Assembly (NCBI GenBank): GCA_021286855.1
Contig: JAJTBO010000005.1
Span: forward strand, 62,001-126,000
Length of the DNA stretch: 64,000 bases
Source: Hyphomicrobiales bacterium
Lineage (GTDB): Bacteria; Pseudomonadota; Alphaproteobacteria; Rhizobiales; Ancalomicrobiaceae
Direction of reading: 5' to 3'
In this document: positions 32,962-42,107 of the stretch, one piece after another
Numbering within the stretch: position 1 is the first letter of the stretch
How the letters are laid out: each line of letters starts with the position of its first letter
Made by a program: the position numbers and the translations under genes
Notes under the pieces: generated by a model
Databases searched by the model: none
Told to the model about the DNA's origin: nothing
What the model saw: the letters and a program-made list of their open reading frames with translations, nothing else

Positions 32962-34515
32962 TCAGGGCTTGGAGAAGTCCGGCGGCGGTAGGCCTCCCGG
33001 GAGGGTGGTCCCGGGAGACGTGGCCGGCGCGAAGGGATCGGCTCCGGCATTTCCGAAAGGCGGCGCTCCCGGCGCGCCGAACGGCGAGCCGCCGTTCAGC
33101 GGCTGCACGTCGAGCTTCACCGAGGACGGCGCGACCGCCGCATGGTCATCCTTGTAATGGGTGACGAGGCCGGGGAACATCAGTACCGTTGCGACCATCA
33201 GCAACTGAATGAGAACATAGGGGATCGCCCCGAAGTAGATCTGCGACGACGTGACCGGCGCCTTGGTCCGCCCGGTCACCTTGTCGACGTACGGCCGCTC
33301 CGGCGCCACCGAGCGCAGGAAGAACAGGGCGAAGCCGAACGGCGGATGCATGAACGACGTCTGCATGTTGATGCCGAGCAGCACGCCGAACCAGATCAGA
33401 TCGATGCCGAGCTTCTCGGCCACCGGCCCGAGCAGCGGGATGATGATGAAGGCGAGCTCGAAATAGTCGAGGAAGAACGCCAGGAAGAACACCAACAGGT
33501 TGACCGCGATCAGGAAGCCGATCTGGCCGCCCGGCAGCGAAGTCAACAGATGCTCCACCCACAGGTGTCCGTCGATGCCGTAGAAGGTCAGCGAGAACAC
33601 CCGCGCCCCGAGCAGCACGAACATGGCGAAGGCGGAGAGCCGCGCCGTCGCTTCCATCGCCTGATGGAGGATCTTCCAGGTGAGGCGTCGATTGACGAGG
33701 GCGAGGCCGAGGGCGCCGACCGCCCCCATGGCGCCGCCCTCGGTCGGCGTCGCGAGGCCGATGAAGATCGTGCCGAGGACGAGGAAGATCAGCACCAGCG
33801 GCGGCGTCAGCGTCGTCAGCACCCTGAGCGCCAGCTTGCCGCCCCTGAGCGTGCGCGCCGAGGCCGGCAGCGCCGGCACCCAGTCCGGACGGACGAGCGT
33901 CACGATGAAGATGAAGACGGCATAGAACACCATCAACATCAGCCCGGGGATCAGCGCGCCGGCATACATGTCGCCGACCGAGCGGCCGAGCTGATCGGCG
34001 AGCACGATCAGCACCAGGCTCGGCGGAATGATCTGGGCGAGCGTGCCCGAGGCGGCGATGACGCCGGTGGCGATGCGCCGGTCGTACCCGTAGCGCAACA
34101 TGATCGGCAGCGAGATCAGACCCATGGCGATGACGGACGCCGCGACGACGCCGGTGGTGGCGGCGAGCAGCGCGCCGACGAAGATCACTGCATAGGCGAG
34201 ACCGCCGCGGACCGGGCCGAACAACTGGCCGATGGTCTCGAGCAGATCCTCGGCCATGCCGGAGCGCTCGAGCACCAGCCCCATGAAGGTGAAGTAGGGG
34301 ATCGCCAGCAGCGTCTCGTTGCTCATCACCGACCAGATGCGGTCCGGGATGGCCTGGAACAGATTGGGCGACAGGAGATCGAGTTGGATCCCGATGAAGC
34401 CGAAACCGAAGCCGCAGGCGGCCAGCGCGAAGGCGACCGGATAACCGGCGATCAGAAACAGCAACATCGAGCCGAACATGATCGGCGCCAGATTGGCGGC
34501 GAGAAAGGCTGTCAT
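32962..34515 (-). CDS. TRAP transporter large permease (DctM)
   Basis: 517 residues, about 80 more than the usual DctM. The core has about 12 membrane segments with GVVAASVIAMGLISLPIMLRYGYDRRIATGVIAASGTLAQIIPPSLVLIV-type sequence, the conserved DctM/CitT-like region. The extra C-terminus after about residue 465 is proline- and glycine-rich (ending PGGLPPPDFSKP) and probably cytoplasmic or disordered. It lies 13 bases from dctQ. Confidence 0.94.
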   Translation of the reverse strand: MTAFLAANLAPIMFGSMLLFLIAGYPVAFALAACGFGFGFIGIQLDLLSPNLFQAIPDRIWSVMSNETLLAIPYFTFMGLVLERSGMAEDLLETIGQLFGPVRGGLAYAVIFVGALLAATTGVVAASVIAMGLISLPIMLRYGYDRRIATGVIAASGTLAQIIPPSLVLIVLADQLGRSVGDMYAGALIPGLMLMVFYAVFIFIVTLVRPDWVPALPASARTLRGGKLALRVLTTLTPPLVLIFLVLGTIFIGLATPTEGGAMGAVGALGLALVNRRLTWKILHQAMEATARLSAFAMFVLLGARVFSLTFYGIDGHLWVEHLLTSLPGGQIGFLIAVNLLVFFLAFFLDYFELAFIIIPLLGPVAEKLGIDLIWFGVLLGINMQTSFMHPPFGFALFFLRSVAPERPYVDKVTGRTKAPVTSSQIYFGAIPYVLIQLLMVATVLMFPGLVTHYKDDHAAVAPSSVKLDVQPLNGGSPFGAPGAPPFGNAGADPFAPATSPGTTLPGGLPPPDFSKP

Positions 34516-34528
34516 CTCAGATCCCTTC

Positions 34529-35071
34529 TCAGCCCTGATCCGTCGGATGTCGACCCGCCGGATCCGGCGCCCGGCCGGCGAGGAAGGCGATCCGCTTGAC
34601 GATCTCGCTCACGCCCTGCAGGGCGAGGAGCCCGAAGCCGATCGGGATCAGGCTCCACGCCGGCCACAGCGGCAGCCCGCCTTCGTTCTGCGACACCTCG
34701 CCGGATGCGATCTTGGCGAGGACCGGCGACAGCGACAACCAGACGGAGATCACGCAGAACGGCATGAGGAAGACCGCCGTCCCGAGCATCTCGATCACGG
34801 CTTGCGTCCGCCGCGAGAACCGGCCGATGAGGATGTCGATCTTGACGTGCTCGCCGCGCAACAGGGTGAAGCCGGCTCCGAGCAGGAAGACCGCCGAGAA
34901 CAGATACCACTGCGCCTCGAGATAGGCGTTCGACGAGATCGAGAAGAGTTTGCGCATGATCGCATTCGTCGCCGCGATCAGGACCGAGATCAGGACGAGC
35001 CACTTCACCCCTCGCGCGACTTGCGTGTTCATCGCGTCGATCGCGTTGCACAGACCGAGCACCGCTCGCAT
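34529..35071 (-). CDS. TRAP transporter small permease (DctQ)
   Basis: 180 residues from the ATG at 35071, preceded by GATGAGGGT; a further ATG at 35119 has no ribosome site. Four membrane helices are visible, with EAQWYLFSAVFLLGAGFTLLRGEHVKIDIL as the family signature. First gene of the TRAP operon. Confidence 0.93.
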   Translation of the reverse strand: MRAVLGLCNAIDAMNTQVARGVKWLVLISVLIAATNAIMRKLFSISSNAYLEAQWYLFSAVFLLGAGFTLLRGEHVKIDILIGRFSRRTQAVIEMLGTAVFLMPFCVISVWLSLSPVLAKIASGEVSQNEGGLPLWPAWSLIPIGFGLLALQGVSEIVKRIAFLAGRAPDPAGRHPTDQG

Positions 35072-35538
35072 GAGACCCTCATCACGCTCCGCGGCCCGAA
35101 GCTCCGACCACGCTCGCAAGGATTAGGGAAAGTCCCTGGGGACAATCGCCGAGAACGGCCGTCGCGGTCGCTCGCGCATGGCAGTAACCGAAATCGCCGA
35201 GGTGGCGCAAGCGAGAGGCCGTCGATCGGCGCAATCACGGACGCGGGCGATCTCGACATCACCCGCGCGCCGGTCGAGAAGCGGCGGCTCATCGTTTCCC
35301 GACGCCCCCCCGATCGGCCGACGGAAGAAGCCCGAAGATCTGGTGCGCCGCCTTCGGCCGCCGGGTCGCAGTTCGCTCCCGTCGGATGAGAACGCCCTCC
35401 GCTCCCGTCTTCGACCCGACGCGCTTCGATACCGCGCCATTTTTGCAACTATACCACCCGACGAAAAGTCGGACATACGATGAAGGATAATGAAGATACC
35501 TGAGAAATCGGCCATTTTACGTCTTTATACGGCCCCTA

Positions 35539-35551
35539 CATAACCGTTATG
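35539..35551. promoter_or_regulatory. Palindrome CATAACCGTTATG in the TRAP-porin gap
   Basis: Six-base arms around a single C, perfect, in the AT-rich core of the divergent region. It is a candidate operator controlling TRAP, porin or both. Confidence 0.4.
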
Positions 35552-35607
35552 CCGGTTTAGAATTGGGCGAGTTCTCACTGTTTCTCTAGATTTTTTCGCC
35601 GAAGGGA

Positions 35608-35628
35608 ACTCGGGGGAAACCCCCGAGT
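35608..35628. repeat. Stem-loop in the TRAP-porin gap
   Basis: ACTCGGGGG-AAA-CCCCCGAGT, nine perfect pairs. It may sit in the porin leader; no T-tract follows on the plus strand. Confidence 0.5.
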
Positions 35629-35957
35629 CGCGCGCCGCGATCCTCGCTGCGCCGACCCGGGGAGCGCCACGTCGATCCCGCCTCGGAGATGTCGAACGAT
35701 CCACCCGTTCCGGTCTGCGTGAAACGCAGATCGGGCGAAGGCGTCGATTTGCCGGGCGTCGCCGTTCGCCCCTTCGAACCCGGAGCGCCGACGAGACGCG
35801 GCGCGGAGGAATGCTGCGCGAGGGCGCGCCACACGCGTGGCCGCGTCGGGGGAGCGTGAGGCGCAGAGGAAGAAACCACAGTCGAGCGGAGACCGTCGCT
35901 CGATCGCAGACGCGGGTTGGGCGACCAGCGTCGATTGCCAGAACACAGGGGGAATTC

Positions 35958-36911
35958 ATGAAGATCCAGAAGTCCATCGCGACGATGACCGCCGCCGCGG
36001 GCCTCACCCTCGCCGGGATCGGCCTCGCCGCCGCCGCCGAATCGATCTCGCCGCTCCAGCCCGGCGCGACCACCGGCATTCCCAACGCCGCCCTGCCGCC
36101 GCCCGGCCTCTACTTCTCGTTCGACACGGATTACGCCTGGGGCACGATGCGCAACAACTCCGGCGACGTCTCGCACATCCCCGGCGACAACAACCCCGAC
36201 GTCCGCGCCTCGAACTTCGAGGCCGTCGGCGCCTTGATGTGGGTGCCCGGCGTCAAGCTGCTCGGCGCCAACTATGCGGCGGTCATCGCCCAGCCGCTGA
36301 AGTTCGCCCACACCAAGATCACCGACCCGCTCGCCGCCTCCGAATGGAGCGCCAACGGCTTCGTCGGCACCATGGTGAGCCCGCTCAATCTGTCCTGGAA
36401 CCTCGGCAACGGCTGGTTCATCGGCTCCGGCCTGGCGATCGTCACGCCGCTCGGCACCAAGGGCACCACCTGGAACGCCGCCCAGGGCAAATATGTGCTC
36501 TCCCAGAGCAACATCGCCAACAACTATTGGACCTTCGAGCCCAACTTCGCCGTCACCTGGATGAAGGACGGCTGGATGGTGTCGTTGAACAACGTCATCG
36601 ACTTCAACACCAAGAACAACGACACCGACTACCAGACCGGTCCGATCTATTATCTCGACGCCACGGTCGCCAAGCGGTTCGACAAGTGGAACCTCGGGGT
36701 GGTCGGCAACTTCACCCAGCAGCTCGCCGACGACAAGCAGTTCGGCAAGACGATCGCCAACTCGAGCATGCAGCACATCAAGTTCGGCCCGATGGTCTCC
36801 TACGACTTCGAGAAGTTCACGGTGACGGCGAAGTACCTCGGCGCGGTCTACACCCGCAACGACGTCGGCGTGTCGTTCCTGCACCTCGGCTTCTCGATGA
36901 AGCTGCTCTGA
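35958..36911 (+). CDS. Outer-membrane channel, SphA/phenol MetA-deg family
   Basis: 317 residues. Signal peptide ends LAAAAESI, then a strand-rich sequence with alternating aromatic residues (PPPGLYFSFDTDYAWG, NLSWNLGNGWFIGSGLAIVTPLG, VSFLHLGFSMKLL ending in an aromatic-rich C-terminus). This is the family called protein involved in meta-pathway of phenol degradation, thought to admit hydrophobic substrates. GGGGGA precedes the ATG. Its closeness to a diiron monooxygenase fits substrate uptake. Confidence 0.85.
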   Translation: MKIQKSIATMTAAAGLTLAGIGLAAAAESISPLQPGATTGIPNAALPPPGLYFSFDTDYAWGTMRNNSGDVSHIPGDNNPDVRASNFEAVGALMWVPGVKLLGANYAAVIAQPLKFAHTKITDPLAASEWSANGFVGTMVSPLNLSWNLGNGWFIGSGLAIVTPLGTKGTTWNAAQGKYVLSQSNIANNYWTFEPNFAVTWMKDGWMVSLNNVIDFNTKNNDTDYQTGPIYYLDATVAKRFDKWNLGVVGNFTQQLADDKQFGKTIANSSMQHIKFGPMVSYDFEKFTVTAKYLGAVYTRNDVGVSFLHLGFSMKLL

Positions 36912-36921
36912 ACAGACGCAG

Positions 36922-36948
36922 CGAGGCGGGTCGATGACCCGCCTCGCC
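36922..36948. repeat. Stem-loop after the channel gene
   Basis: GCGAGGCGGGTC-GAT-GACCCGCCTCGC, 12 perfect pairs, 11 bases after the stop. Confidence 0.6.
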
Positions 36949-36971
36949 TCACCCTCTGCGAATGAACCACC

Positions 36972-36999
36972 CCGGGGATCGATCGATCCCCGGCTTTTT
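36972..36999 (+). terminator. Rho-independent terminator of the channel gene
   Basis: CCGGGGATCGA/TCGATCCCCGG form an 11-base-pair palindromic stem directly followed by CTTTTT. The convergent LysR gene ends just beyond. Confidence 0.9.
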
Positions 37000-37015
37000 C
37001 GGCGTCACGCCGCCG

Positions 37016-37960
37016 TCAGGCGACGACGCCGCCCGCGCCTTCGCGCAGATCCGTCTCCCAGTTCCAGCTTCGCGAGAATTCGCCGAACTCGCTCAGGAAG
37101 CCGGGCAGGCAGGGGTTGACGTTTTCGGGATCCCAGAGAAGCTCGACCTCGAACACGCAGTCGCTCTCCTCGAACATGATCAACCGCGCGTTCGAGCCGA
37201 CCAGATACCGCCGATGCAACGGCAACAGCACCACCGCACGGTCGTTGAACTCGACGTTGAAGCAGCAGGTCTCGAGGTTCACGCACTCCTTCCAGACCTT
37301 GTACTCGATGCCGTAGCGCGCGAAGAAGTGGCTGTTGTATTCGTGCGACATCGGCGAAAGCTGCCGATTGAGGCCGATGATCGGCCAATCTCCCAAATCC
37401 TTCACACTGATGCGGTCTCGTCCGGCGAACGCGTGGTTGCGGTTGACCACCGCGCACAAAGGATCGGAGGCGATCGTCTGATTGCGCAGACGTTCCGGCG
37501 TCTTGCCGCCGCGCGGACGAATGACGAAGGCGAGATCGAAGTCGCCCTTTTCGACCTGCGCCATGATCGTGTCGATGCCGCCGTCGATGCAGTCGATCGC
37601 CACCTGCGGGTGACGTTCGGAATAATCCATCAGGAAGGTCGACAGGAACGACCGCGTCGCCTCGCCGAGCAGCCCGATCGACAACGAATGCCGGCTGACC
37701 CCCGGGCAGGCGCGGATCACCGCCAGCGATTGTTCGTACTGCGCCACCACCTTGGCCGCCTCCGCCGCGAAGACGCGGCCGACGTCGGTCATCTCCACCT
37801 TGTGGGTGTTGCGCGTCAGGAGCTGCGCGCCGAAGTGTTCTTCCAAATATTTCACGTGCCGGCTCAACACCGGTTGCGTCATGTTCAGACGTTCGGCCGC
37901 GCGGCTGAAGTTGAGATATTCGGAAAGCACGATGAATTCGCGCAGGAGTCGGATGTCCAT
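37016..37960 (-). CDS. LysR-family regulator next to the BKACE operon
   Basis: 314 residues from the ATG at 37960 (MDIRLLREFIVLSEYLNFSRAAERLNMTQPVLSRHVKYLEE); the frame extends upstream to 38095 without LysR character. The effector domain carries CIDGGIDTIMAQVEKGDFDLAFVIRP. It is divergent from the beta-keto acid cleavage operon across 550 bases, so it probably controls that operon. Confidence 0.92.
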   Translation of the reverse strand: MDIRLLREFIVLSEYLNFSRAAERLNMTQPVLSRHVKYLEEHFGAQLLTRNTHKVEMTDVGRVFAAEAAKVVAQYEQSLAVIRACPGVSRHSLSIGLLGEATRSFLSTFLMDYSERHPQVAIDCIDGGIDTIMAQVEKGDFDLAFVIRPRGGKTPERLRNQTIASDPLCAVVNRNHAFAGRDRISVKDLGDWPIIGLNRQLSPMSHEYNSHFFARYGIEYKVWKECVNLETCCFNVEFNDRAVVLLPLHRRYLVGSNARLIMFEESDCVFEVELLWDPENVNPCLPGFLSEFGEFSRSWNWETDLREGAGGVVA

Positions 37961-38510
37961 CGATCGAGCCTTCGCCATACGTCGAGCCGGAGGGAGGGCA
38001 AACTGGCGCCCTCGCCCCCCGAGATCGACTTTCGTAGGGTAGCAGCAAAACAGCGTCACGCCACGCAGTTGCCCACAGGATCTTCGTTTCGACAACGATC
38101 GAGCGCGGCGTCGACCATGCCATGGGACTGCGGAAACAAACCGAAGTCGCTTCGGTAGGAATGCGTAGCACGCCCTCGCAAAACCGACGCGCGCGCCGTC
38201 CAGATCGCAGGATTCCCCGGAAAATCAACACGTTTCTCCAATTCGAGACATCGTCGCCGGCGTCGGAGCGCGGTTATGTGTTCTCGTCATGAGCACGGAC
38301 CCAAAAAGAATTAGTTCGGCGGAAATTTGTGACTATCGTCCTCGCCAAGTCGACGGGAGGACACGACAAGTATTCGTGTTGCTTCGAGCGCAACGGTGAA
38401 ATTTCGCCGTGTTGTCGGATACGAAACGACCGCTCCCCTCGACCGATCGGAAGGACGCGCCGGCGGCGCTCCCTTCCCGGCACACGCGAGGATCCGAAGG
38501 GCTCGAACCA
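37961..38510. other. Divergent region between LysR and BKACE genes
   Basis: About 550 bases without a gene. It contains AT-rich patches near 38290-38330. I looked for TGGCAC-N5-TTGC elements and found none convincing, nor a good palindrome. Confidence 0.5.
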
Positions 38511-39356
38511 ATGAACCATCCCGAGAAAGTCGTCGTCACCGTCGCCCTCACCGGCGCGGTCACCCCCAAGGACATCAACGAGCACATTCCGCTGACGCCG
38601 GAAGAGATCGCCGCCGACGCTTATGCCTGCTGGAAGGCCGGCGCGGCCGTCGTCCATCTCCACATGCGCGACGACCAGGGCATGGGCACCATGGACCCGG
38701 CCAAGTTCGCCGAGACCATCCGCCTGATCCGCGCTCACGAGGACTGCGACGTCGTCATCAACTGCACGACGTCGGGCGACCACCGCGCCTCCGACGCCCA
38801 GCGCATGGAGCACGTCTCCACCCTCGACGGCGTCGAGATGGCCTCCTACGACGCCGGTTCGTTCAACTGGATGCCCGGCGGCGTCTTCATGAACTCGCCG
38901 AAGTTCCTCGGCGAACTCGGCGCGGTGCTGATGCGCCGCGGCATCAAGCCGGAGATCGAGATCTTCGACGCCGGCATGCTCGGCGTCGCCGACTACTTCA
39001 TGAAGAACGAGCGCCTGTCGCGCCCCGGCCACTATCAGTTCTGCCTCGGCGTGCTCGGCGGCATGCCGGCGACCGTCGAGAACCTGCTCTATCTGAAGAC
39101 CAAGATCCCGGCGGACGCCACCTGGTCGGCCTTCGGCATCGGCAAGGACCATCTGCCGATCATGTACGCGGCGCTGGCGCTCGGCGGCAACATCCGCGTC
39201 GGCCTCGAGGACAACGTCTATTTCTCCAAGGGCGTGAAGGCGACCAACGTCGCCCTGGTCGAGCGCGCCGTCGAAGCGATCCGCGTCTTCGGCAAGACGC
39301 CGGCCTCCCCGGCCGAAGCCCGCGAGATCCTCGGCATCGCCGCCCTGAAGCCCTGA
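38511..39356 (+). CDS. Beta-keto acid cleavage enzyme (BKACE/DUF849)
   Basis: 281 residues from the ATG at 38511. Metal ligands appear as HLH in VVHLHMRDDQG and the glutamate in IRVGLEDNVYFSKG; INCTTSGD and MPGGVFMNSPKF complete the family pattern. BKACE enzymes react a beta-keto acid with acetyl-CoA to give acetoacetate and a shortened acyl-CoA. The thiolase and CoA transferase downstream would process those products. Which beta-keto acid is used cannot be read by eye. Confidence 0.93.
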   Translation: MNHPEKVVVTVALTGAVTPKDINEHIPLTPEEIAADAYACWKAGAAVVHLHMRDDQGMGTMDPAKFAETIRLIRAHEDCDVVINCTTSGDHRASDAQRMEHVSTLDGVEMASYDAGSFNWMPGGVFMNSPKFLGELGAVLMRRGIKPEIEIFDAGMLGVADYFMKNERLSRPGHYQFCLGVLGGMPATVENLLYLKTKIPADATWSAFGIGKDHLPIMYAALALGGNIRVGLEDNVYFSKGVKATNVALVERAVEAIRVFGKTPASPAEAREILGIAALKP

Positions 39357-39361
39357 GCGGA

Positions 39362-39382
39362 CGGATCGGCGCCGCCGATCCG
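39362..39382. repeat. Intercistronic stem-loop, BKACE-thiolase
   Basis: CGGATCGG-CGCCG-CCGATCCG, eight pairs, in the 44-base gap between the two genes. Confidence 0.55.
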
Positions 39383-39400
39383 ATCTCGCGGAGATCCTCC

Positions 39401-40570
39401 ATGAGAGAAGCAGTCATCATCTCCTCCGTCCGCACGCCCGTCGGGCGCTGCCGGGGCGCGTTGGCCTCGGTGCCGGCGCACGTCCTCGGCGCGGCCGCCG
39501 TGCGGGAAGCGGTGCGACGCTCCGGCGTCGATCCCGAACGGATCGACGACGTCGTTTTCGCCAACCTGATGAACAACGAGATCAACAACATGGGGCGCAT
39601 GGTGGCGCTCGAGGCGGGGCTGCCGATCTCGGTCGGCGGCATCACCCTCGACCGTCAGTGCGCCGCCTCGCTGAACGCCCTCGCCTATGGCGCGCTCCAG
39701 ATCATGTCCGGCTTCGCCGACGTGATCGTCGCCGGCGGCGTCGAGAGCGACAGCCGCCGCACCTATTCGCTGGAGAAGTGCGAGACGGCTTATTCGGTGA
39801 TGCCGCCGCGCTTCGTCGACATCCACACGAGCCCCGATGCGATCGGCAATCCCTCGATGGGCGTCACCGCCGAGAACATCGCCGCGCGCTGGGGCGTCAC
39901 CCGTCGCGAGATGGACGAGTTCGCGGTCCGCTCCCATGCCCTCGCCTCCGAAGCCTGGGCCGCCGGGCGCTACGCCGACGAAGTCGTGCCGATCGAAGTG
40001 AAGGCCGGCAAGGGCAAGACCATCGTCGTCGACCGCGACGAATCCGTGCGCGCCGACTGCACGCTGGAGAGCCTTTCCGGCCTGCGTCCCGCCTTCAAGC
40101 CGGACGGCCTCGTCACCGCCGGCAACTCTTCGCCGATGTCGGACGGCGGCGGCGCCATGGTCATCGTCGATCGCGATACCGCCCGCGCCATGGGCGCCGA
40201 GCCGCTCGCCGTCTTCCGCGGTTACGCCGTCGCCGGCGTCGACCCGAACGTGATGGGCATCGGTCCGGTCGCCGCGGTCGAAAAGCTTCTCGCCCGCACC
40301 CGTCTGAAGGTCGCCGACATCGACCTGTGGGAGCTCAACGAGGCCTTCGCGTCCCAGTCGATCGCCTGCATCCGCGACATCGGCATGGACCTCGACAAGG
40401 TCAACCCGAACGGCGGCGCCATCGCCATCGGCCATCCGCTCGCCGGCTCCGGCGCGGTGTTGGTCGCCCGCACCGTTCGCGAAATGAAGCGCCGCGACCT
40501 GCGTCGCGCCGTCGTCACCTTCTGCGTCGGCGGCGGCCAGGGCGTCGCCGTCCTCCTCGAAAGGGATTGA
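39401..40570 (+). CDS. Acetyl-CoA acetyltransferase-type thiolase 1
   Basis: 389 residues. Nucleophile Cys87 in TLDRQCAASLNAL, WELNEAFASQ, GGAIAIGHPLAGSGAV, and C-terminal active-site FCVGGGQG. It thiolyses a beta-ketoacyl-CoA such as acetoacetyl-CoA. Four bases separate it from the CoA-transferase subunit A gene, so they are co-translated. Confidence 0.95.
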   Translation: MREAVIISSVRTPVGRCRGALASVPAHVLGAAAVREAVRRSGVDPERIDDVVFANLMNNEINNMGRMVALEAGLPISVGGITLDRQCAASLNALAYGALQIMSGFADVIVAGGVESDSRRTYSLEKCETAYSVMPPRFVDIHTSPDAIGNPSMGVTAENIAARWGVTRREMDEFAVRSHALASEAWAAGRYADEVVPIEVKAGKGKTIVVDRDESVRADCTLESLSGLRPAFKPDGLVTAGNSSPMSDGGGAMVIVDRDTARAMGAEPLAVFRGYAVAGVDPNVMGIGPVAAVEKLLARTRLKVADIDLWELNEAFASQSIACIRDIGMDLDKVNPNGGAIAIGHPLAGSGAVLVARTVREMKRRDLRRAVVTFCVGGGQGVAVLLERD

Positions 40571-40574
40571 TCGC

Positions 40575-41225
40575 ATGTCCGGAAAATTCAGACCCAAGGA
40601 CGAGATCGTCGCCCTGTTCAAGGACGGGCAGACGATCGTGCACGGCGGCTTCGCCAATCACGGCGCCCCCAACGCCCTGATCGACTGCGTGTTGGAGAGC
40701 GGCGCGCGCCACCTCACCCTGCTCGGCAACGACACCGGCGATCCGAACGAGACCATCGGCCGCCTGATCCACGAAGGCCGCGTCGACAAGGTGATCGGCT
40801 CGCACATCGGCATGAACGCCGAAACGGTGGAGCTGGTCGCCAACGGCAAGATCGAACTGACCCTGATCCCGCAGGGCAGCCTCGCCGAGCGCATCCGCTG
40901 CGGCGGCTCCGGCCTCGGCGGCGTTCTGACCAAGACCGGCCTCGGCACCATCGCCGAGAACGGCAAGCAGAAGATCGAGGTGAACGGCGAGACCTGGTTG
41001 CTCGAGCCGGCCCTGCGCGGCGACGTCGCCATCGTGCGCGCCCGCTCGGCCGACCCCTACGGCAACCTCACCTATCGCGGCACCTCCCGCAACTTCAACC
41101 CGCTGGTCGCCAAGGCCGCGGCGATCACCGTGGTGGAAGCCGATCACCTGGTCGAACTCGACGAGCTCGAGCCCGACCGGATCGTCACCCCCGGCGTCTT
41201 CGTCGACATGATCCTGGCGCGGTGA
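40575..41225 (+). CDS. 3-oxoacid CoA-transferase subunit A
   Basis: 216 residues. GGFANHGAPNALIDCVLESGARHLTLLGNDTG and ELTLIPQGSLAERIRCGGSGLGGVLTKTGLGT are the family signatures. It pairs with the subunit B gene 10 bases downstream. It would activate acetoacetate or a related acid with CoA from succinyl-CoA or acetyl-CoA. Confidence 0.95.
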   Translation: MSGKFRPKDEIVALFKDGQTIVHGGFANHGAPNALIDCVLESGARHLTLLGNDTGDPNETIGRLIHEGRVDKVIGSHIGMNAETVELVANGKIELTLIPQGSLAERIRCGGSGLGGVLTKTGLGTIAENGKQKIEVNGETWLLEPALRGDVAIVRARSADPYGNLTYRGTSRNFNPLVAKAAAITVVEADHLVELDELEPDRIVTPGVFVDMILAR

Positions 41226-41235
41226 GGAGGACCCC

Positions 41236-41877
41236 ATGGACATCCGCCACAGAATGGCCAAGCGCGCCGCCGCCTATTTCTCCGCCGGCGACATCGTCAA
41301 CCTCGGCATCGGCGTGCCGAGCCTCTGCAACAACTACGCCGCCCCCGGCGTCATGTTCCACACCGAGAACGGCCTGATCGGCGTCGGCCCGCTCGCCGAA
41401 GGCCTGATGCGGGTGGAGAGCTTCTGCAACGCCAACGGCATGCGCTTCGTGCCGGTGCCCGGCTCGGCGGTCTTCGACAGCGCCGACAGCTTCGGCATCG
41501 TCCGTTCGGGCCGTCTCGCCGCCACCGTGCTCGGCGGCCTGCAGGTGTCGAAGGGCGGCGACCTCGCCAACTGGGCCCGTCCCGGCAAGATGGTCGGCAT
41601 GGGCGGCGCGATGGATCTGGTCAACGGCGCCCGCAAGGTGATCGTGACGATGGAGCTGACCGCCAAGGGCCAGCCGAAGATCCTGAACGAGTGCGCCTAT
41701 CCGTTGACCGGCAAGGCCTGCGTCGACCACATCGTCACCGAACAGTGCGTCATCGACGTCACCGGCGACGGTCTGGTCCTGCGCGAGATCCTGGAAGGTC
41801 TGACCCCGGACGACATCCGTCGCCAGATCGAACCGGAACTTCTCGTGGCGGAAGATCTCACGACCTTGGCGGCGTGA
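41236..41877 (+). CDS. 3-oxoacid CoA-transferase subunit B
   Basis: 213 residues. The catalytic glutamate lies in HTENGLIGVGPLAEG; IVNLGIGVPSLCNNY and GGAMDLVNGARKVIVTMELTAKG are conserved. It ends the BKACE operon, after which a 230-base gap with two stem-loops precedes the MFS gene. Confidence 0.95.
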   Translation: MDIRHRMAKRAAAYFSAGDIVNLGIGVPSLCNNYAAPGVMFHTENGLIGVGPLAEGLMRVESFCNANGMRFVPVPGSAVFDSADSFGIVRSGRLAATVLGGLQVSKGGDLANWARPGKMVGMGGAMDLVNGARKVIVTMELTAKGQPKILNECAYPLTGKACVDHIVTEQCVIDVTGDGLVLREILEGLTPDDIRRQIEPELLVAEDLTTLAA

Positions 41878-41970
41878 GCCCCCCGAGGTCGGCCACGGGT
41901 TGGTTGCGCCCCCCGCCGGAACGGCTAGGAGACGCGAGGCCCGTGGCCACTTCGGGAAAGATCGATCGAC

Positions 41971-41999
41971 ACGTCGGCGAGGAGAGGGTTCGCCGACGT
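41971..41999. repeat. Stem-loop in the gap before MFS 1
   Basis: ACGTCGGCGA pairs with TCGCCGACGT across a nine-base loop. It may end the BKACE transcript. Confidence 0.55.
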
Positions 42000-42007
42000 G
42001 GAAATCG

Positions 42008-42035
42008 GGCTCCGGACACATCGACGCCCGGAGCC
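42008..42035. repeat. Second stem-loop in the gap before MFS 1
   Basis: GGCTCCGG pairs with CCGGAGCC across 12 bases. A small TCGAT-CA-ATCGA inverted repeat follows at 42045-42056. Confidence 0.45.
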
Positions 42036-42107
42036 GTTGGAACATCGATCAATCGACGTCTCCACCGCCGAGAGCGGCAGGAGCACGCGGGTATCGCGGG
42101 GGATGCC

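Larger units (their letters stand above)
35072..35957. other. Long regulatory gap between divergent TRAP and porin genes
   Basis: About 885 bases with no credible gene. The stretch 35440-35600 is clearly AT-richer than its surroundings. It contains CATAAC-C-GTTATG (35539-35551), a TCTGCGT-GAA-ACGCAGA hairpin (35714-35730) and an ACTCGGGGG-AAA-CCCCCGAGT hairpin (35608-35628). I found no convincing sigma-54 promoter. Confidence 0.6.

Noticed and set aside
37961-38510. Sigma-54 promoter for the BKACE operon
   Set aside because: No GG-N10-GC element with TTGC was found on the plus strand; the LysR neighbour is the better candidate regulator.
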